Source: Camarhynchus parvulus (taxonomy: Eukaryota > Chordata > Aves > Passeriformes > Thraupidae). From it: DNA of 64,000 nucleotides. The translations under genes were made by a program, and so were the position numbers. The notes beneath the pieces are model-generated. The model was not told the DNA's origin. It saw only the letters and a list, made by a program, of their open reading frames with translations, and searched no databases. Positions 39,301-52,634 of the stretch are shown one piece after another (position 1 is the first letter of the stretch; each line of letters starts with the position of its first letter). Location of the stretch: the NCBI RefSeq assembly GCF_901933205.1, contig NC_044572.1, positions 64,830,465-64,894,464 of the forward strand, written 5' to 3'.

Positions 39301-42300
39301 ACATGCCTAAGTGAACCAAACATCCATTTGATTTTTGAGGACAAGGACAAGGCCCTAGAGCAAGTGAAATCCAGCCTGGTGCTATTTGTAGCACTACAAC
39401 ACAGGCAATGATGTAGTGAGGGAGATCCAGTGAAAATACAGAAGCCCCATCTATATGTAATAAATCACAATTATTACCCTACACATATGAATGCAACTAA
39501 CAGCTACTTCAACACAAGCTTTATCAACTGGACTGGTGTCAAGAAACAAGTAATGACTCATAAAACTGAGCAGCTTCAGGGTAACTTGTGGGTTCTCAAC
39601 ACCACCAAGATCCTCAAGCAATCAAACACCATCTTTAGGATGTATGGCTAGTTTAATCAAGCAGTTATATCACATACGTCTTTAAAACTGGCATGCCTGA
39701 TATAGCTTAGATTATCTGGGGCACCTGCTTACAGACAATACATCTGAAATCTAGAACCACAACTATTTAAACATGTCGCATGCATGTTTGTTTTCATGTT
39801 CTGAAATGCAGAACAAACCCTGTGAGAGAAAACAACAAAGGCTAAAGCTGAGCTGAAAGCTGTCCAGAGCTGCAGGTGGAAAAATTCCTCTCTCCAACAG
39901 GTGTCTTTCATTGTATCACCATGCAAAGAAAAGGTAGAAAGATGCAGACATACTTTTTACTCACCCAGATTTTAGGGTGGTGATAAATAGAAAAAAATGA
40001 CACAAAATCACAAGTTTTTATGGAACTCTAATTTTTCTAGATAGTACAATAATGAAACATCTACTATCATACTCAAAGAGGAGAACTGAAGTCAGCAAAC
40101 AGAGCAGCCTCAAAGCCTGAGAGAAAGGGGCACTTGCTACTCACCATATGAATGGCAAGCAAAGAAAAAAGCAGACCTGACCTTTCAGGGAGACCTGGAA
40201 ACAGCCCCAAGAGCTCTGGTCATTAAAACAAAACAAAACACACAAAAAGGCATTAAGAAAACCTCACTCCAGTGGGAAGAGGAAGTGGTTTAAGGGGATT
40301 AGCTCCCAAAAAACAAAGCTCCACTCTTCCTCAGACTGCTGAGGAGCCCCAGAAATCTTCTATATTGAACAGGGCTGTGAAAATGGACAAATGTTGGCAA
40401 CCACTCAACAAATGATAGTAATGTGAGGTGACATCTCTGGACCTCAACCAGCCAGCACACAATTGTCTCATTTTCATGCTGCGTCAAATAAAATTCAGAC
40501 TTTAGCGCTTTGCTTGTCTTGCGCTGTTACCTCCTTTCCAGAGCAGAACACAGAAGAACATTTACAAATTTACACTGACTTTGACCTGCAGACACAAATG
40601 CCAGCCTGCAAAAACTAGTGCTGAATCATTTCTTTTCCTAGCTGTGACCTTTTTACCCCCCCTCCTCCCTCTCATGTCAGACCATTTCTTCATGAGAGGC
40701 TCTCCTGCATCTGTATCACAGCAGCATTTGGGAAGAGTTGGTGGGTATGCACTGAGTAGCTGCAGGGATGTTTTCTCAGCCAGGAGCCTTTCATGTTGGG
40801 CAACAAACACAGTGCCCCTTTTCTGGCTGCCCTGCAACAACCATGGCAACCACCACAGCAACAACCACAAACCCAAGACAGCTCAGTAACCTATTTCACA
40901 AAAGTGCAAGGCCCCAAAACTTTGGGATGTTAGAGAGTGGCAAAGCATTGATTGGATACAAAATAGACATCAGTTCTGTCTTGGCAATGTAAAAATGGGA
41001 TAATTGATTGAGTCTTCTCTACCTTGAGACTAAACTGATGATACAGTGGCATCCCAGCCACACTTGGGTCAGCTTTGACAGGACCAGGATTACACCCTCT
41101 TGTTCTTTTGCTGGAGTAACAGCCTCTTCAACTGTGCAAACCCAGCCCATCTGGAAGTACTGTTACTGAAACCAGACACTTTAAAAGCCTTGATGCTTTT
41201 TTTGGAACATTAGGAGTCCAGTGTCTTGCTGCATCAAGGCAAAAAACATCAATCGCTTCAGCTGCAAAATTACTCAGAGATTTGAGCTTTAAAATGGGAG
41301 GGAGTTTATGGACTGAAAACAGGGCCAAAATTATAAGTCCTTGAAGATGATTAGTTGATTGTGTGACTTCAGGAGACTCTGAATTTGAATCTGACTGAAC
41401 AGAGAGCACTTGCAGGGGTAGATGAGGAAACAGAGATACCAAAATGAAAGCAGGCAGTGCCAGTTCTGGGTAACTGCTTGGGGATTTTTGAAAAGAGCTA
41501 TCGGTATGACTGCTAGATTAGATCTGAATAAGCCTGAGCTTACCACAGAAAAAGAGACATATCTTGTCCCAACTGCTTCTGTTCAAGCTGGAAATACTAG
41601 AAAAATTCCCTCTGCTTGTGGTATTTTGGCACTTCTGAGTTTAGATGATCAGTACACAGAGATGAATAAAAATCAGGGAAGTACCTGAACCAGAACTTTA
41701 TCCAATATCCATGTGTTTGAGAACTCACTGCACATGGATCAAACTTTGTGGATAAGTTCAATGGGAGACGGATGCAGGAGAGCAAAAAGCACAGTGATTT
41801 CTCAAAAACATTGAAAAACTAACTCTTCTGGAACAGAATTTTGTTGTACAAGTAGACAGAGACTTATCAAGGACCCAGTTCTGTGAAGCACAGACACAGA
41901 AATTAATAAAGGACTTGAGAATGTGTGTAAAATTAGGCATGTGCTCAGTTTCTCTGCTGATCAGAATGTAGATTCTACTCCCTAGTAGTCATTTCCCATT
42001 TGGAAACCCTTGTCAGGAAGAGAAAGGGGAAGAAGGAGGGTTGTTTAGCATGATATTTTTAGATAGATTTTTAATGGAGTATTTGTTAAGCTTTCTTCCA
42101 CCCTGACTCCCCCCTGCCTGCTGTCTGGGTTTTGTGTGTGTTTTTTTAATGGCTAGCAATGCATCACAGTGTGGCTGCTGTTTAAATATTTGCCTGAAAA
42201 AAATGTAGTCTGTGCTTAAGAAAAGTGGTTTGGCACAAACTGGACATTTTCAAACATCCATTTACCAGATGGATCACTTTGTTCAATTACAAAGAAAAAA

Positions 42301-45300
42301 AAGATGGTGAAGGAGTTGAAAATCGAGTGGAATGTTCCTAAGCACACAGCATTGTTTACTATCTGCATGTCTCCTGGCATCCTGTGAGAAACTATCAATA
42401 GGTTCTTCAAAAATGTTCCTTTCCTTTCAAAAGTCTGCATTTTTAACTATAATAAAAAGGCAGTAAATATATTCTACAATAGCCTGATGGAAAAATGTGC
42501 TAAAGTATTTCTATAAATCAAATGTAGCAGTTTGGCATTAGCTCTGAGGCAGTAAATTTAGTAAATTAGGACCAGATGACTTTAAAATAGAATCTTACAT
42601 AACTTTCTAGCATGATATATATTTTTTTTAATTTAACACAAGTTTGTCTGTCTTCATAAAGTTATCTTGGCTGCTACCAGAATGTGGTTCATTCTTTAAG
42701 GACCATATTTTTTGTTATTTATCGAGTGTAGAATATTTAAAATATCAAAGTAAGAAGTGGAGCAGATTTCTCAAAAGACAGAAAAGGCCATAATATGTAC
42801 TGATCCACATAAGGTGTGGGGTGCTTTGTATCCCTGATGCCCCTGACTATTTCACTCCTATTATTTTGATTAACAATAGTTTATATCTCTATTCATCTTG
42901 CCTTTTTTGCCCTCCTTGCCTTTTCCCACAAATTCAAGGAATTTTCTCCCTCCATTACCCTCTAGAGTGGTTACAGCTCCTATAAAAGCAGCTTGGTCCA
43001 ACAGACTTCTCCCTCACCCATGTGCTTAGGTCAGGAGTCAGCATTTGGGACCTTGCATCCATTATACTATCCCACTTTGATCTCTGCACCAGAATATCCA
43101 TCTCTGAGAAATAAGGAAAAAGAAATTACAAGGAGAGTCTAAGGAGCCTATGCCACCAGCTCCAGTCTAAACCTTTTGGCCCTATCTACACATATATCCC
43201 TGAAACCTGCTCTCCCAGCACACCTTTGACTTTCATTTCTGCACCAACATTTATCCCACCAGATAAAAACAGTCACATCAGGCCCCTGCTTATGATCTGA
43301 GGAGAGGGGGTGGCATACATATGTCCTCCATGGTCTTCTTTTTGGGCAAACACTCAGCCATAACATGGTCTTTCACTGGAGGCAACAACTTCTGGAATAG
43401 CTACAGTGAGCCATCCCACAGCAGCTGTGCTCACTGGGGTGCTACAGTGGCTGGGAAAGCATGACCAAGGTCCTCTTACAGAGCACCCTCACCGAGGCAG
43501 AGCCAACACCCTCTATCTCAGAACTTGCAGATAAGGGAGAGTCTCTGCAGTACTGACTCATGGCTCCCAGACAAATGTACTCCACAGTGTTATGACACAA
43601 CTAAAGAACTAAGCCCCTCCTCAGAAGCTGTAAGGACACGTGGAGACAGACCTTTACAGCTTCCAGACAGGGCTGAAATCTGAGGATGTGAAGTGTCAAA
43701 TCCTTGTGACTCAAGCCCTCATCAGACTTCAGAAGAAAACATCATGAGTCAGCTGGGATGTAAGGGAAAGAGCAGACAAAGACAAGAGCAGAGGTGTTGA
43801 AGGCGAGGCCAGCTAGAGTTGTGCAGATTCTTCCTTTCATATGAGCCCGAGACTGGTGCTTCCATCACCTCTGCAAGTATCCAGACCGAAGGAAGCAGAA
43901 GAATAACTGAGGTGGATACTTGTGAGGGCTGAGTTATCTGCAAGTGCTGCCTCCCTCAGCAGAGCCAACCTGCTGTGAGGAGCCAGTGAAGTCCTCAGTC
44001 CAAGGCTTGGGATGCTGCATGGCATGACCAAATCCTTGTCCCAGTCAAGATGAGAGAAGCTTTGCCAATGGGACATGCTCTGTCCTTTTCACCCTGTCTT
44101 TGGCTACCCTGGTGCTGGAAGCATTCAGAGTTTGGAAAAGAGAGGGAACAGAGTTCCCACGTTCCTTCTCTTCTAGCATTGTTTCCTGAGAGTCCTGCAA
44201 CACACAGCAATGCAATGATCTTTTCTCTAAATGACACCACGCTGAAATGCTTGTTAAAAATAACAGAAGAGGAGGAGGGGTTTGAAAGTCAGTCATTTTC
44301 CCTTAAAGAATGATTTTGGGAGAGTAGACCATAAACAGATTTAGATGGCAGCACAGAAAACCTTTTTTGGCAGTTTTGTAGAGATGCAAATTTACGCTGA
44401 GTATGAGATGAGAGCTTAAACACCAACACCCAAAGAAGAGAAAAATAAGTCAGACACTGTGAGACATTTCATATGCTGTTCTCTGTTGTTATGGATATCA
44501 ACTGATCTCCACAAATCTGTTTGAAGCAAAAGAGAGAAAAGACGATTGCTTTGCTATCTTATATCCTCTCTCCAAATGAAGGAATTCCTCAAGCTTCAAA
44601 ACACATCTAGGCTGAGACTTCATGGGAAGCTTGGCAGTAAAGGCAAAACAGAACTTTAACAGAACTTTCTCCACTGTATTTTTTTTAATCCCAAACTTGC
44701 ATTTTATTAAAGTTTTATTTTTGCTTCTCCTCCTACTGGAAAAAACTGGCTGCTGGCTAGTGAACAACCACTGAGCTGATGGCCTTACCAGAGAGAAATG
44801 CTTTTGGTTTGAAAGAGTTGCTGATGAGAGATGGGGAGAGAGAAAACATGAACATATAAAATACAGCAACAGCAAATATTTTTTTCTGAAAGAAGTGTGG
44901 GAGATTTACAACAAAAGGTTTTAAAAACAGAGAGAACAAATCTAACAAGCTTTGCAAAAGCAAAATTGCTAGTCCAGCCACAGGACAATTCCTTGAATGA
45001 TGTGTAAAACTGACGGACAAGTTATGGTCAGGAGAAATTATATTTTTGGGTCATTATTGATGTTTTGCCAAGTTAAAGTAGTGGGCATTTTACAAGTCAG
45101 AGGAAGGAGAGAATATTTTGACAAGGCTGGCTTTGGTCCTGACTCCTAAAATGGAGTCTGTACAGAGGATTCATGGGATTTCAAGGGTTTTAATGCAGTA
45201 TTTTAAATCTATCTAATATATTTATGAGGAGTTCAACACACCCCCCTCTTTATACACCATTTTTGTACCTTCATGTGTCTGTACAAGCTCCTTCCACACA

Positions 45301-46750
45301 AGTTCAGAGCAAAGTGCTAGCATATGTGCCTGGAATTGGGCCTCTCTACTCTGCCAACTGCAGGGCTGGGAAGGCAGGAGGAGGGGAAGGAGAGGTAGGC
45401 AGGAAAAGTAGACAGGAGCAGGACACTACAGACTGGAAATAGCAGAGCTGAGCACTATTGTGTTCAAGAGAAAGCTTCTGGGGATGAGTGTTGCTGCATA
45501 TTTCTCTGTGTGTAGGTGAGGAGGTGAGAGAGGCTGTATGTCCTGAGAAAAAACTTGCTGATCCTAGTCTACAAAACCTTACCTTTCCAGGGTGTTGCAG
45601 GAAAGTGAACCTTTTTATTCCTGACCACTCTTTCCTAATTAATTGTCCACACTCATACTCCTGCTTCCATTTAAAAGCTCCTTTGCAGGTGGGTTATGTG
45701 CTAATTGAGTCAGGACTTTGTTTCCACAAACCCAGTATGCTGGGTGAATGTATTCAAAAGAAAATAAATTCTTAACTTGATTAATTCCCATTTTAACAGT
45801 TTTAGTATCTAGTGGAATAATGTAATATGTTCCATGTGAATGAAATCCCAGCTCTGGATTTTCACCCAGCGTGGGGAAAGTTCAAGTAGAAAGTTTGGGT
45901 AAAGATCTGAGCTTTTGGATGCCAGCACTATGACTTCTTACAACTGCATGAAAAGGTTAACATGCCTAAGCTTTGTGCCCAAGTTTCTTGTCTGAGGCAA
46001 TTCCGGTCCCAATTCTGGATTCCTTTCATCTTAAACAAGCTGTGATATCTAAACATACATTTCCTCTTGAGCAACCTCCCTGTATTTATCATATTTCATC
46101 CACACAATTGTGAACCAGAGACAACAGAAGTCCTTTGCAGCCTCCATAGTTGTGCTATTTCTCAGTTTTTCTTAGGAAAAACAAGAAAAACTCTTTTGGC
46201 ATCAGTAGGTTGAATGGCATGCACGCTGCATGTCTGGAAGCAAGCTGGTATTTTTTAACCCATGCATTAAACATATTCTGTGCTGGAGGGGAAAATGAGG
46301 GAGTGTAGCCTGCAAGCATGACTGTTAGACTGGTTTGTTTGTTTGGGAAATGAATAACCCTTTGACAGTATCTCTGGAAGGAATAGGCTAGTGCGTGCTC
46401 CACACTGATTTTTTTTCCCTCTCCAGTCTTCCCTGCATACCTGACATTCTTCCTCCCCTCCCAATAACATCAGTTCCTAGGCAAACAGGCAGTGGAGACA
46501 CAATCTGCCAATCTGCACCCACCTGGAAGCCATGGGCTTCTGCCATCTCTCCTCTCACCAATGGTGCACCAAATCTGCACCAGTGCACGTACCAAGGTTC
46601 CCAGAGCTCCTGCAAAGGGTGCATGACCCTTTGTGCTGTCCTCCACAAATTCCTCCCAGCACTGCTGAGAGCATGAGGTCCTCCTGACTCAAGTGCTCCA
46701 CACCAGCCATCTCCAAGGGGAGCTGCTGCACGGACCTGGAAAAGCTTTCC
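36385..46750. other. Gene-free intergenic sequence
   Basis: No supported gene. A 16-T run sits at 37067-37082. Frames near 37248-37640 (130 codons) and 40562-40889 overlap others and have no known domain. A TATA-like TATAAAAGCAG at 42981-42991 stands alone. No retroelement was recognised in this 10 kb. Confidence 0.5.
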
Positions 46751-46951
46751 ACAGAATCACAGAATTTGCTGATTTGGATCATTGAGTCCAACTCCTGGCC
46801 CTGCACAGCACACCCCAAGGGTCACACCATGTGCCCAAGAGCACTGTCCAAATGCTTCTTGAATTCTGTCAGGCTTGGTGCTGTGACCACTTCCCTGGGG
46901 AGCCTGTTCTAGTGCCCAACACCCTTTGAGTAAAAAACCTTTTTCTAATAT
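46751..46951 (-). mobile_element. CR1 LINE, 3' part (left of LTR insertion)
   Basis: ACAGAATCACAGAATTTGCT is the inverted CR1 3' terminal octamer repeat. It is followed by GAGTCCAACTCCTGGCC, GCACTGTCCAAATGCTTCTT and CCTTTTTCTAATAT, all standard CR1 landmarks read from the minus strand. The element breaks exactly at AATAT (46947-46951), where the retroviral LTR entered. It resumes at 47604 with CCAACCTGAAC, continuing the consensus TAATATCCAACCTGAAC. Confidence 0.94.
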
Positions 46952-47598
46952 TGGCCTTGGTCACAGCAAATTTGGGAGGAAACTTCCAAAGGGGTCTCTC
47001 TAGAAAGCAGATTCAAGCAGCCCCTCCCTCAACTGGTTCAGGAAAAGATTTCCTTGGAGAAGAGTGGAAAAAACCTGTTTACTTAATAAGTATTCACAAG
47101 CATAAAAAACAGAATAATATTAAACAATAAAACCCCTTGCTGTTCTGAAGAGATGGCAAATTCAGAAAGTCCTTTTCATGGGGTGTAGCTCGGCTCGCTC
47201 AGTCTCTCATCAGTCATTCCTGAACTGGAAAATGTCGTGTCCCAGGCCCAGGTGGGCCAGAGGTGTGAGCTCCCGGTGTTTTCCTGGGTTTTCAGTCCAG
47301 AGCAGGGCTGATCAGTTCCAAGAAAAAAAAAGCCACAGTCCAGAAAACTTCTCTGCCTCAGCTAGCTAAAAAAACTAACTAAAAAGCAAAGGAGAGCTCT
47401 CTCCCATTGTCCACGCTGCGGACATCACGGTCCATGAGAGAGAATGTGTGGGAGCAAGTGCAGCTTCTGCAAACAAGCTCCACATTTCTTTTCCCCCCCT
47501 TTACTCTCAAAACCAGTCTAAAAGGTGCATAACCTAATATCCAGCATAAACAGAACAGACAATTGGGGATGCAAACATCATAAAGTCACCCTAGGACA
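46952..47598 (-). mobile_element. Solo ERV LTR inserted into a CR1, 5-bp duplication AATAT
   Basis: This 647-bp insertion begins TGGCCTTGGTCACAG and ends GTCACCCTAGGACA on the + strand, so its termini are imperfect inverted repeats of TG(T/G)CCT(A/T)GG form. AATAT occurs at 46947-46951 and again at 47599-47603, and excising the insert plus one copy restores a CR1 match. The 5-bp duplication fits an ERVL-type element. I place it on the minus strand because TGTCCTAGGGTGACTTTATG resembles the start of a bird ERVL LTR I remember; that orientation is less certain than the boundaries. It has no internal genes. The 63-codon frame at 47178-47369 is noise inside it. Confidence 0.92.
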
Positions 47599-47603
47599 AA
47601 TAT
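47599..47603. repeat. Right target-site duplication AATAT
   Basis: Exact copy of 46947-46951, marking the retroviral integration into the CR1 body. Confidence 0.88.
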
Positions 47604-48090
47604 CCAACCTGAACTTCCTTTGACAGAGTGTCACACCATTCCCTCTTGTCCTGTCACTGGTCACCACAGGGAAGAGATCAGTGCCTGCCCCTCCTCTTCC
47701 CCTCATGAGGAAGCTGTAACTGCAGTGAGGTCTGTCCTCAGTCTCCTCCAGGCTGAACAGACCAAGTGACCTCAGCTGCTCCTCACACAACTTCCCCTCA
47801 AGGCCTTTCACCATCCTCATGGCCCTCCTTTGGATGCACTCTAAGAGCTCCATGTCTTCTTTGTACCCATGTCCTTTTTCTTTGTTTGTGGCACCCAAAA
47901 CTGCCCCCAGCACTGGAGGTGAGGCTGCCCCAGCTCAGAGCAGAGCAGGACAATCCCCTCCCTTGCCTGCCTGGCCATGCTGTGCCTGATGCCCCCCAGG
48001 ACAGGGTTGGCCCTCCTGGCTGCCAGGGCACTGCTGGCTCATGTTTAGCTTGCCATCGATGAGAATCATTTCTGTGGCACTGATTTCCAG
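47604..48090 (-). mobile_element. CR1 LINE, ORF2 C-terminal part (right of LTR insertion)
   Basis: This continues the CR1 interrupted at 46951. The minus-strand translation at about 47610-47880 gives the hallmark end of the CR1 reverse-transcriptase polyprotein: KEDMELLECIQRRA, MVKGLEGK, LRSLGLFSLE and VTSDRTRGNG..L.....RLDI. The DNA landmarks CTGTCCTCAGTCTCCTCCAG and CCAGCACTGGAGGTGAGGC are also typical. Frameshifts and the missing 5' two-thirds make it dead. The far end near 48090 is estimated from fading similarity. Confidence 0.93.
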
Positions 48091-51000
48091 TGCTGGAACA
48101 GAGATAGATTTACTTCATCTCAATTTTACATTATTTTTCTTTTCTCCAGAGCAAGATGTCTTATGCTGTTTTAATAGTCATTCCACTGTTTCCGTTTCCC
48201 ATGTCCATTCTCCCCTGAGAAGGTGACTGCTTACTTCTCATAACAAATAAAAATTGTAGTGGTATTTATACCCCTCCCCCCTTCCTTTTTTTTTTTGTTT
48301 TAACTGAACAAAATTTCAGGTTTTGTTCACTGGGTCAGGCTGGTGGCTTAGTGACAGCCTGTGCCAGAATATCTAAATTCCAACTGCCTTCCATGATTTC
48401 TCAAGCTAACAAAGGCTGGATTCACTTTCAAAACCTTTTGGGTGGGAGGAACACCAGTATGTTTCTTTCTGGCTGGCATTTGAAGCAAAACAGAGAGGAT
48501 AGAAGGAGCTGCATTTATTCCCCTTATCTGAGGGAGGGGCACTAAACAGGGCCTTGATGGTTGACTTACAAAGTTAAATGAGCAATTCCTGATGAAACAC
48601 TGCATAAAATGCCCTTCTCAGGAATGTGAACAGCTTTTGTGCCTTATTGTGAAAGGAGGTGGGATGCCTGTAAGATTAGTTAGTATATATTAAAGTAAAT
48701 GTAGAATTCTAAAGCAAGGCAAGTGAACTAACCCTGTGGTTAAAAGGCATCTTAGGCATCGTAAAATGGCAAAGCACAGGCAAATTTAAGAAGATAATTC
48801 TACGTCACAATTTTTATTCTCACAATTTGACTCTTGCATTTAAATCTCAGCACTACAATCACTGCTACCCACTCCTCCATCTGTCAGGACAGATTTCTCA
48901 TACTGTTAAATGGAATAGAACATTTGCTTAAAAATATTTCCATTGCTGGTCAAAGAAAAATTGAGCAGACTTTGTTTTGGTTTGCTGATATGCAAAATAT
49001 TCCCTTCTTTGGGTGAGAATGAAATCTTTTTCTTATTATCTCCTAGTGAGGTGGGAGAGGGAGCCTTTCTATGCAGACAGACACAGAACCCTGCCCGTGT
49101 CAGTGGTGAACTTTTGTTAATGTTCTTCTCGGGAAACAAGAGTGTTTCATCTTTTTTTAACAGATACGCCCAAGCAAGCAAATTCCACCACTCTGAGTGC
49201 GTGTACAAAACCATTCTGCACTGAAGAAACCCCATCCACTGCATATCTGCTGAACCAGCCTGGGTAGCATTACATAGGTGACAGGACATGAAGCTAATTA
49301 TGACTCCTATGCTCAGAAAGTGCAGTGGCACTATAACTAAATGAATTTTAATCCAAACCCCCTGGCCAAGTAACACAGCAAGAAGAAAGGCAGATGCTGC
49401 ACGACATTATCCAAAAGATAGTTAGGCCTTTGTGAAGAGGGGGAAAAAAGAAAAAAGACAGCTCAATGTTTCCCAAACACAGAGCTCACAGACCCTTCCT
49501 GAAAAGACTCTCTCAGCTGTGAGGGAGACACTCTACTGTGTCTCTCTTTCCTCAGATTGTGTCAATGGGGAAACGGGAACAAGGGGATTTTTGTTTGAGT
49601 AACCTTTCAGAGCAGGATATCTGTCTCGCGTTCCCCTATCAATTGTCACAAGGTGATAGCTGGCTGCTGTGCTTCAGCGGGTATTCCCTTCCCAGCCTGC
49701 TGGCAGCTCTGTTCCATGCTGCATGCCGAGGGCTGGGGCAGGCCAGTCGCAGAGCCCAGCTGACAAGCAATCCCTGTGCCTGCCCCGTGTGATAACTTCA
49801 CCTGATGCCACCTCCCAAACACCTCAGCACCCCAGCTGGCAACCAGGAGGGCCACGGGAAGACACAGCAGAGATATGATTAGAAATAAAGCGAGCAGTGC
49901 GCTCAGCAGGATGGGGTATGAGAGCAGGATACAAGCCGTAGGTTGCCCAAATGAGCACAGAGTAATATTAATTGCCCTCAGCAAAAGCAAAGAACCAAAC
50001 AAAAGTCACTGACAGAGGCACAAGACGAAGTCACAGAACCCATTTGCTAGAATCGCAGTGGAATAAATATGAGGCAGTGAATCAAGCCATTGCTGTGCTG
50101 TGAAGCAAAAAAGGCGCATTACATGAATTACCCTCCTGAGAACTTCAATGAGACCTTGTAGTTATAAATCCTGGCAATGGAGCTCAAGTTGTCTCTGAAA
50201 CACAGACATCAGTAATGCCTGGTCCCAGCTTCCTCATCAGCAAGTTGCATTGTATAATTGAGCTGATTATCCAAGGCAACCGACTCAAAACTTCCCTAGG
50301 CTGTGCCTGAAATACAATATTGCACAGCAAAGGCACGCCCGCCGCCGAGGTCACCAAGAGCAGCGGGGTGCTTGCACCAACCACAGACTGGTGCAATCCC
50401 AGCTTCTTACAGCAAGGCGAGGAGCTCAGCAGATCACGTTTACAAATCCCTCTTTCAAGGTATATCCAATTCCTGATATCCATGATAGACCATGGAGCTC
50501 CGCCATGCTGCCGGCTCCGCTGCAAGTGTCCCTCTGAGTGGGAATGTTCCACCCTAGGGGAAATAAAAAACCCCCTCAGGGTAAATGCAGTAGGTGAGAG
50601 AGGGGGAGGGAGGGTGTGTGAATATAATGAGCAGCAGGACTTCGCTGCGCAGTGCTGTGCGATGGCAACTTCTTTTTCTCCCTGTGAAATACCAGCTCTG
50701 TGTCTGCTCCTTCAGAGTAGTAAAGTACAGCTACTGACAACACTGTAAAGTATTGTAAAGTACAACACTGACAGACTTTGTGGGTTTGTGCCCAAAGTGT
50801 CATTCCAGTGGCATCTAAGTAAAACGTTTAATAAGAGTTATGGAGAGCGATAAAGGCAAAACAATACACACGCAGGAACACTCCAACTCGAATTTCATAT
50901 TGACACATCTGTTACCTCATATTAAAATGAGGTATTAAAATCAGTCAGGGACTTTTTTACACACATTAAAAGCAAAGCAAGCTAAAATAATAGCAGAAGG

Positions 51001-52634
51001 CACAGCTTCTCAAATGTGCTTAGGTTTCATAATGTGATTGTAAAGCATTCTGAAAAAACACCAATTACAAGAAAAGCACCACTATTGGTGGGATGACTGG
51101 AAACCAGATGCTCTCTGAGTTTAAATATAGGTGAAGTCAGAAATATGATGTTACTTATTTTTGTCTCCAATACTTATTTGGTTCTTGCTGATGTGGTTTT
51201 ACAGTCCTTAATGCATTTATCTTCATGGTAATAGGGCCATGGGAAGAGATGATACAGAGCTTATTCAAGGAAGGGGATCTGGATGCTAGTCCAGTATCAT
51301 GCTAACACCTTAGCCATTGCATCCTCTGTATCTAAAATGAATTTTTTACTTGGAGTATGAAGAGCAAAAACATGTGAATAGAAAAACAGTGTTTCTTTGG
51401 TTCTTAACTCTTCAATTAAGAAATGCTCCAAAGAGATTTGCGCTCTCTTAATAGTAAACTGGTTAATCACTGCAAGAATTCCTTTCTTAATTAAGGTGTC
51501 TAAGGACACAGCACACAAGTTTTATTCTCTTGAAACTACCCACATTTATTTTGATGCTGCACTTAACCCTGCCCTAAACCCAGTGCATATAAAATGTCAT
51601 CTGTTTCACGTTTCTTCTAGGGAAATCAGAAGAATCAACAGCAACAACAAAAATGGAAAGAAAGGCCCAGAGAAAAACCTCTACAAGGGGTTGGAGCAGC
51701 AAAGCTACAGCCCAGCCACAGTGGCTCTTCTGCACTGCAGAACGTAGGAGCTTGTCCTTCTCACAAATTTCTGAGACTTATTTTGTACTGACAGGGACAC
51801 ACACCCATGAGCTATTACAGAACGGGCAGTCAAGAAGACAGCACAGGGGGAAAAAAGCATTTTTGCATTCAATTAGTAAATTTGTAGAGAACAGCCACAT
51901 ATTTTATGCTGGAACTGGAGAACAGAGGAGATTGCAGATAAAAGTATGACATTCTTTATCAGTCAAGAAGCCATTTTAGCAATAGGATCCCTCTCTAGAG
52001 GATTAGTCACATGAGAATTTAAGGATAACATTGTACTATGGAATGTAGTTATGTTTGTAATCTGCTAGTACAAGATTATTCTTTGCTTTTTTTCCTTAGG
52101 CCACCAGAAATAGCCTTGAGTCCATCTGTGACCTAAAAATGTTGGGTAAGATTCAGCTTGGGCAAAAAGGAGAGAATTTATTTCCTGTTCCTCTAAACAA
52201 GCTGGAGTATGTCCCATACACAAAGATTCCTATTATGCGCACCATATTAATCATGCCTGATTAAGAGATCTAACTTGAAAAGCATGGAGGATCACCACAC
52301 ATCTATTTTCCCTGCTCTTTCTTGCTTCCAAGATACCAGAGTTAATTATTACTCTCTTCCAAATAAACCTTATTTACAATGGTCACTCTTTATACTGGAC
52401 ATCTCCAGGCCATTAAAGCATTCTTGGCCTCTGGTGTCTAATCAGCGTTAAAACTGCAGCCAGGCAAAGCCAACACTTGGCAGATTGATTTGAGCAGTAG
52501 TAGTTAAAAAAGATCATCTCCTGAGGATGAGTGAGAACAAAAATAATTGCAAAGACATGAACAAGGCAGTGTTTAGCGCCTCCAAGAGCTGCACATGAGA
52601 AAAATGCCTGTGGGAGGGATGGACAGAAAAGGTT
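48091..52634. other. Unique noncoding sequence upstream of the promoter
   Basis: No gene or named repeat is visible. The 49600-50720 part is less AT-rich and has about a dozen CpGs clustered at 50330-50540, unusual for this neighbourhood. It lies about 3-4 kb upstream of the CpG-island promoter and is a candidate regulatory region. The remainder is AT-leaning sequence with short open frames and no domains. Confidence 0.5.

Noticed and set aside
47578..48062. Open frames resembling a conserved protein (ECIQRRA, VTSDRTRGNG)
   Set aside because: These are the C-terminal end of the CR1 reverse-transcriptase ORF in a dead, frameshifted LINE copy, not a host gene.
48906..49376. 156-codon minus-strand frame
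   Set aside because: No domain, overlaps a frame on the other strand, and composition is like surrounding noncoding sequence.
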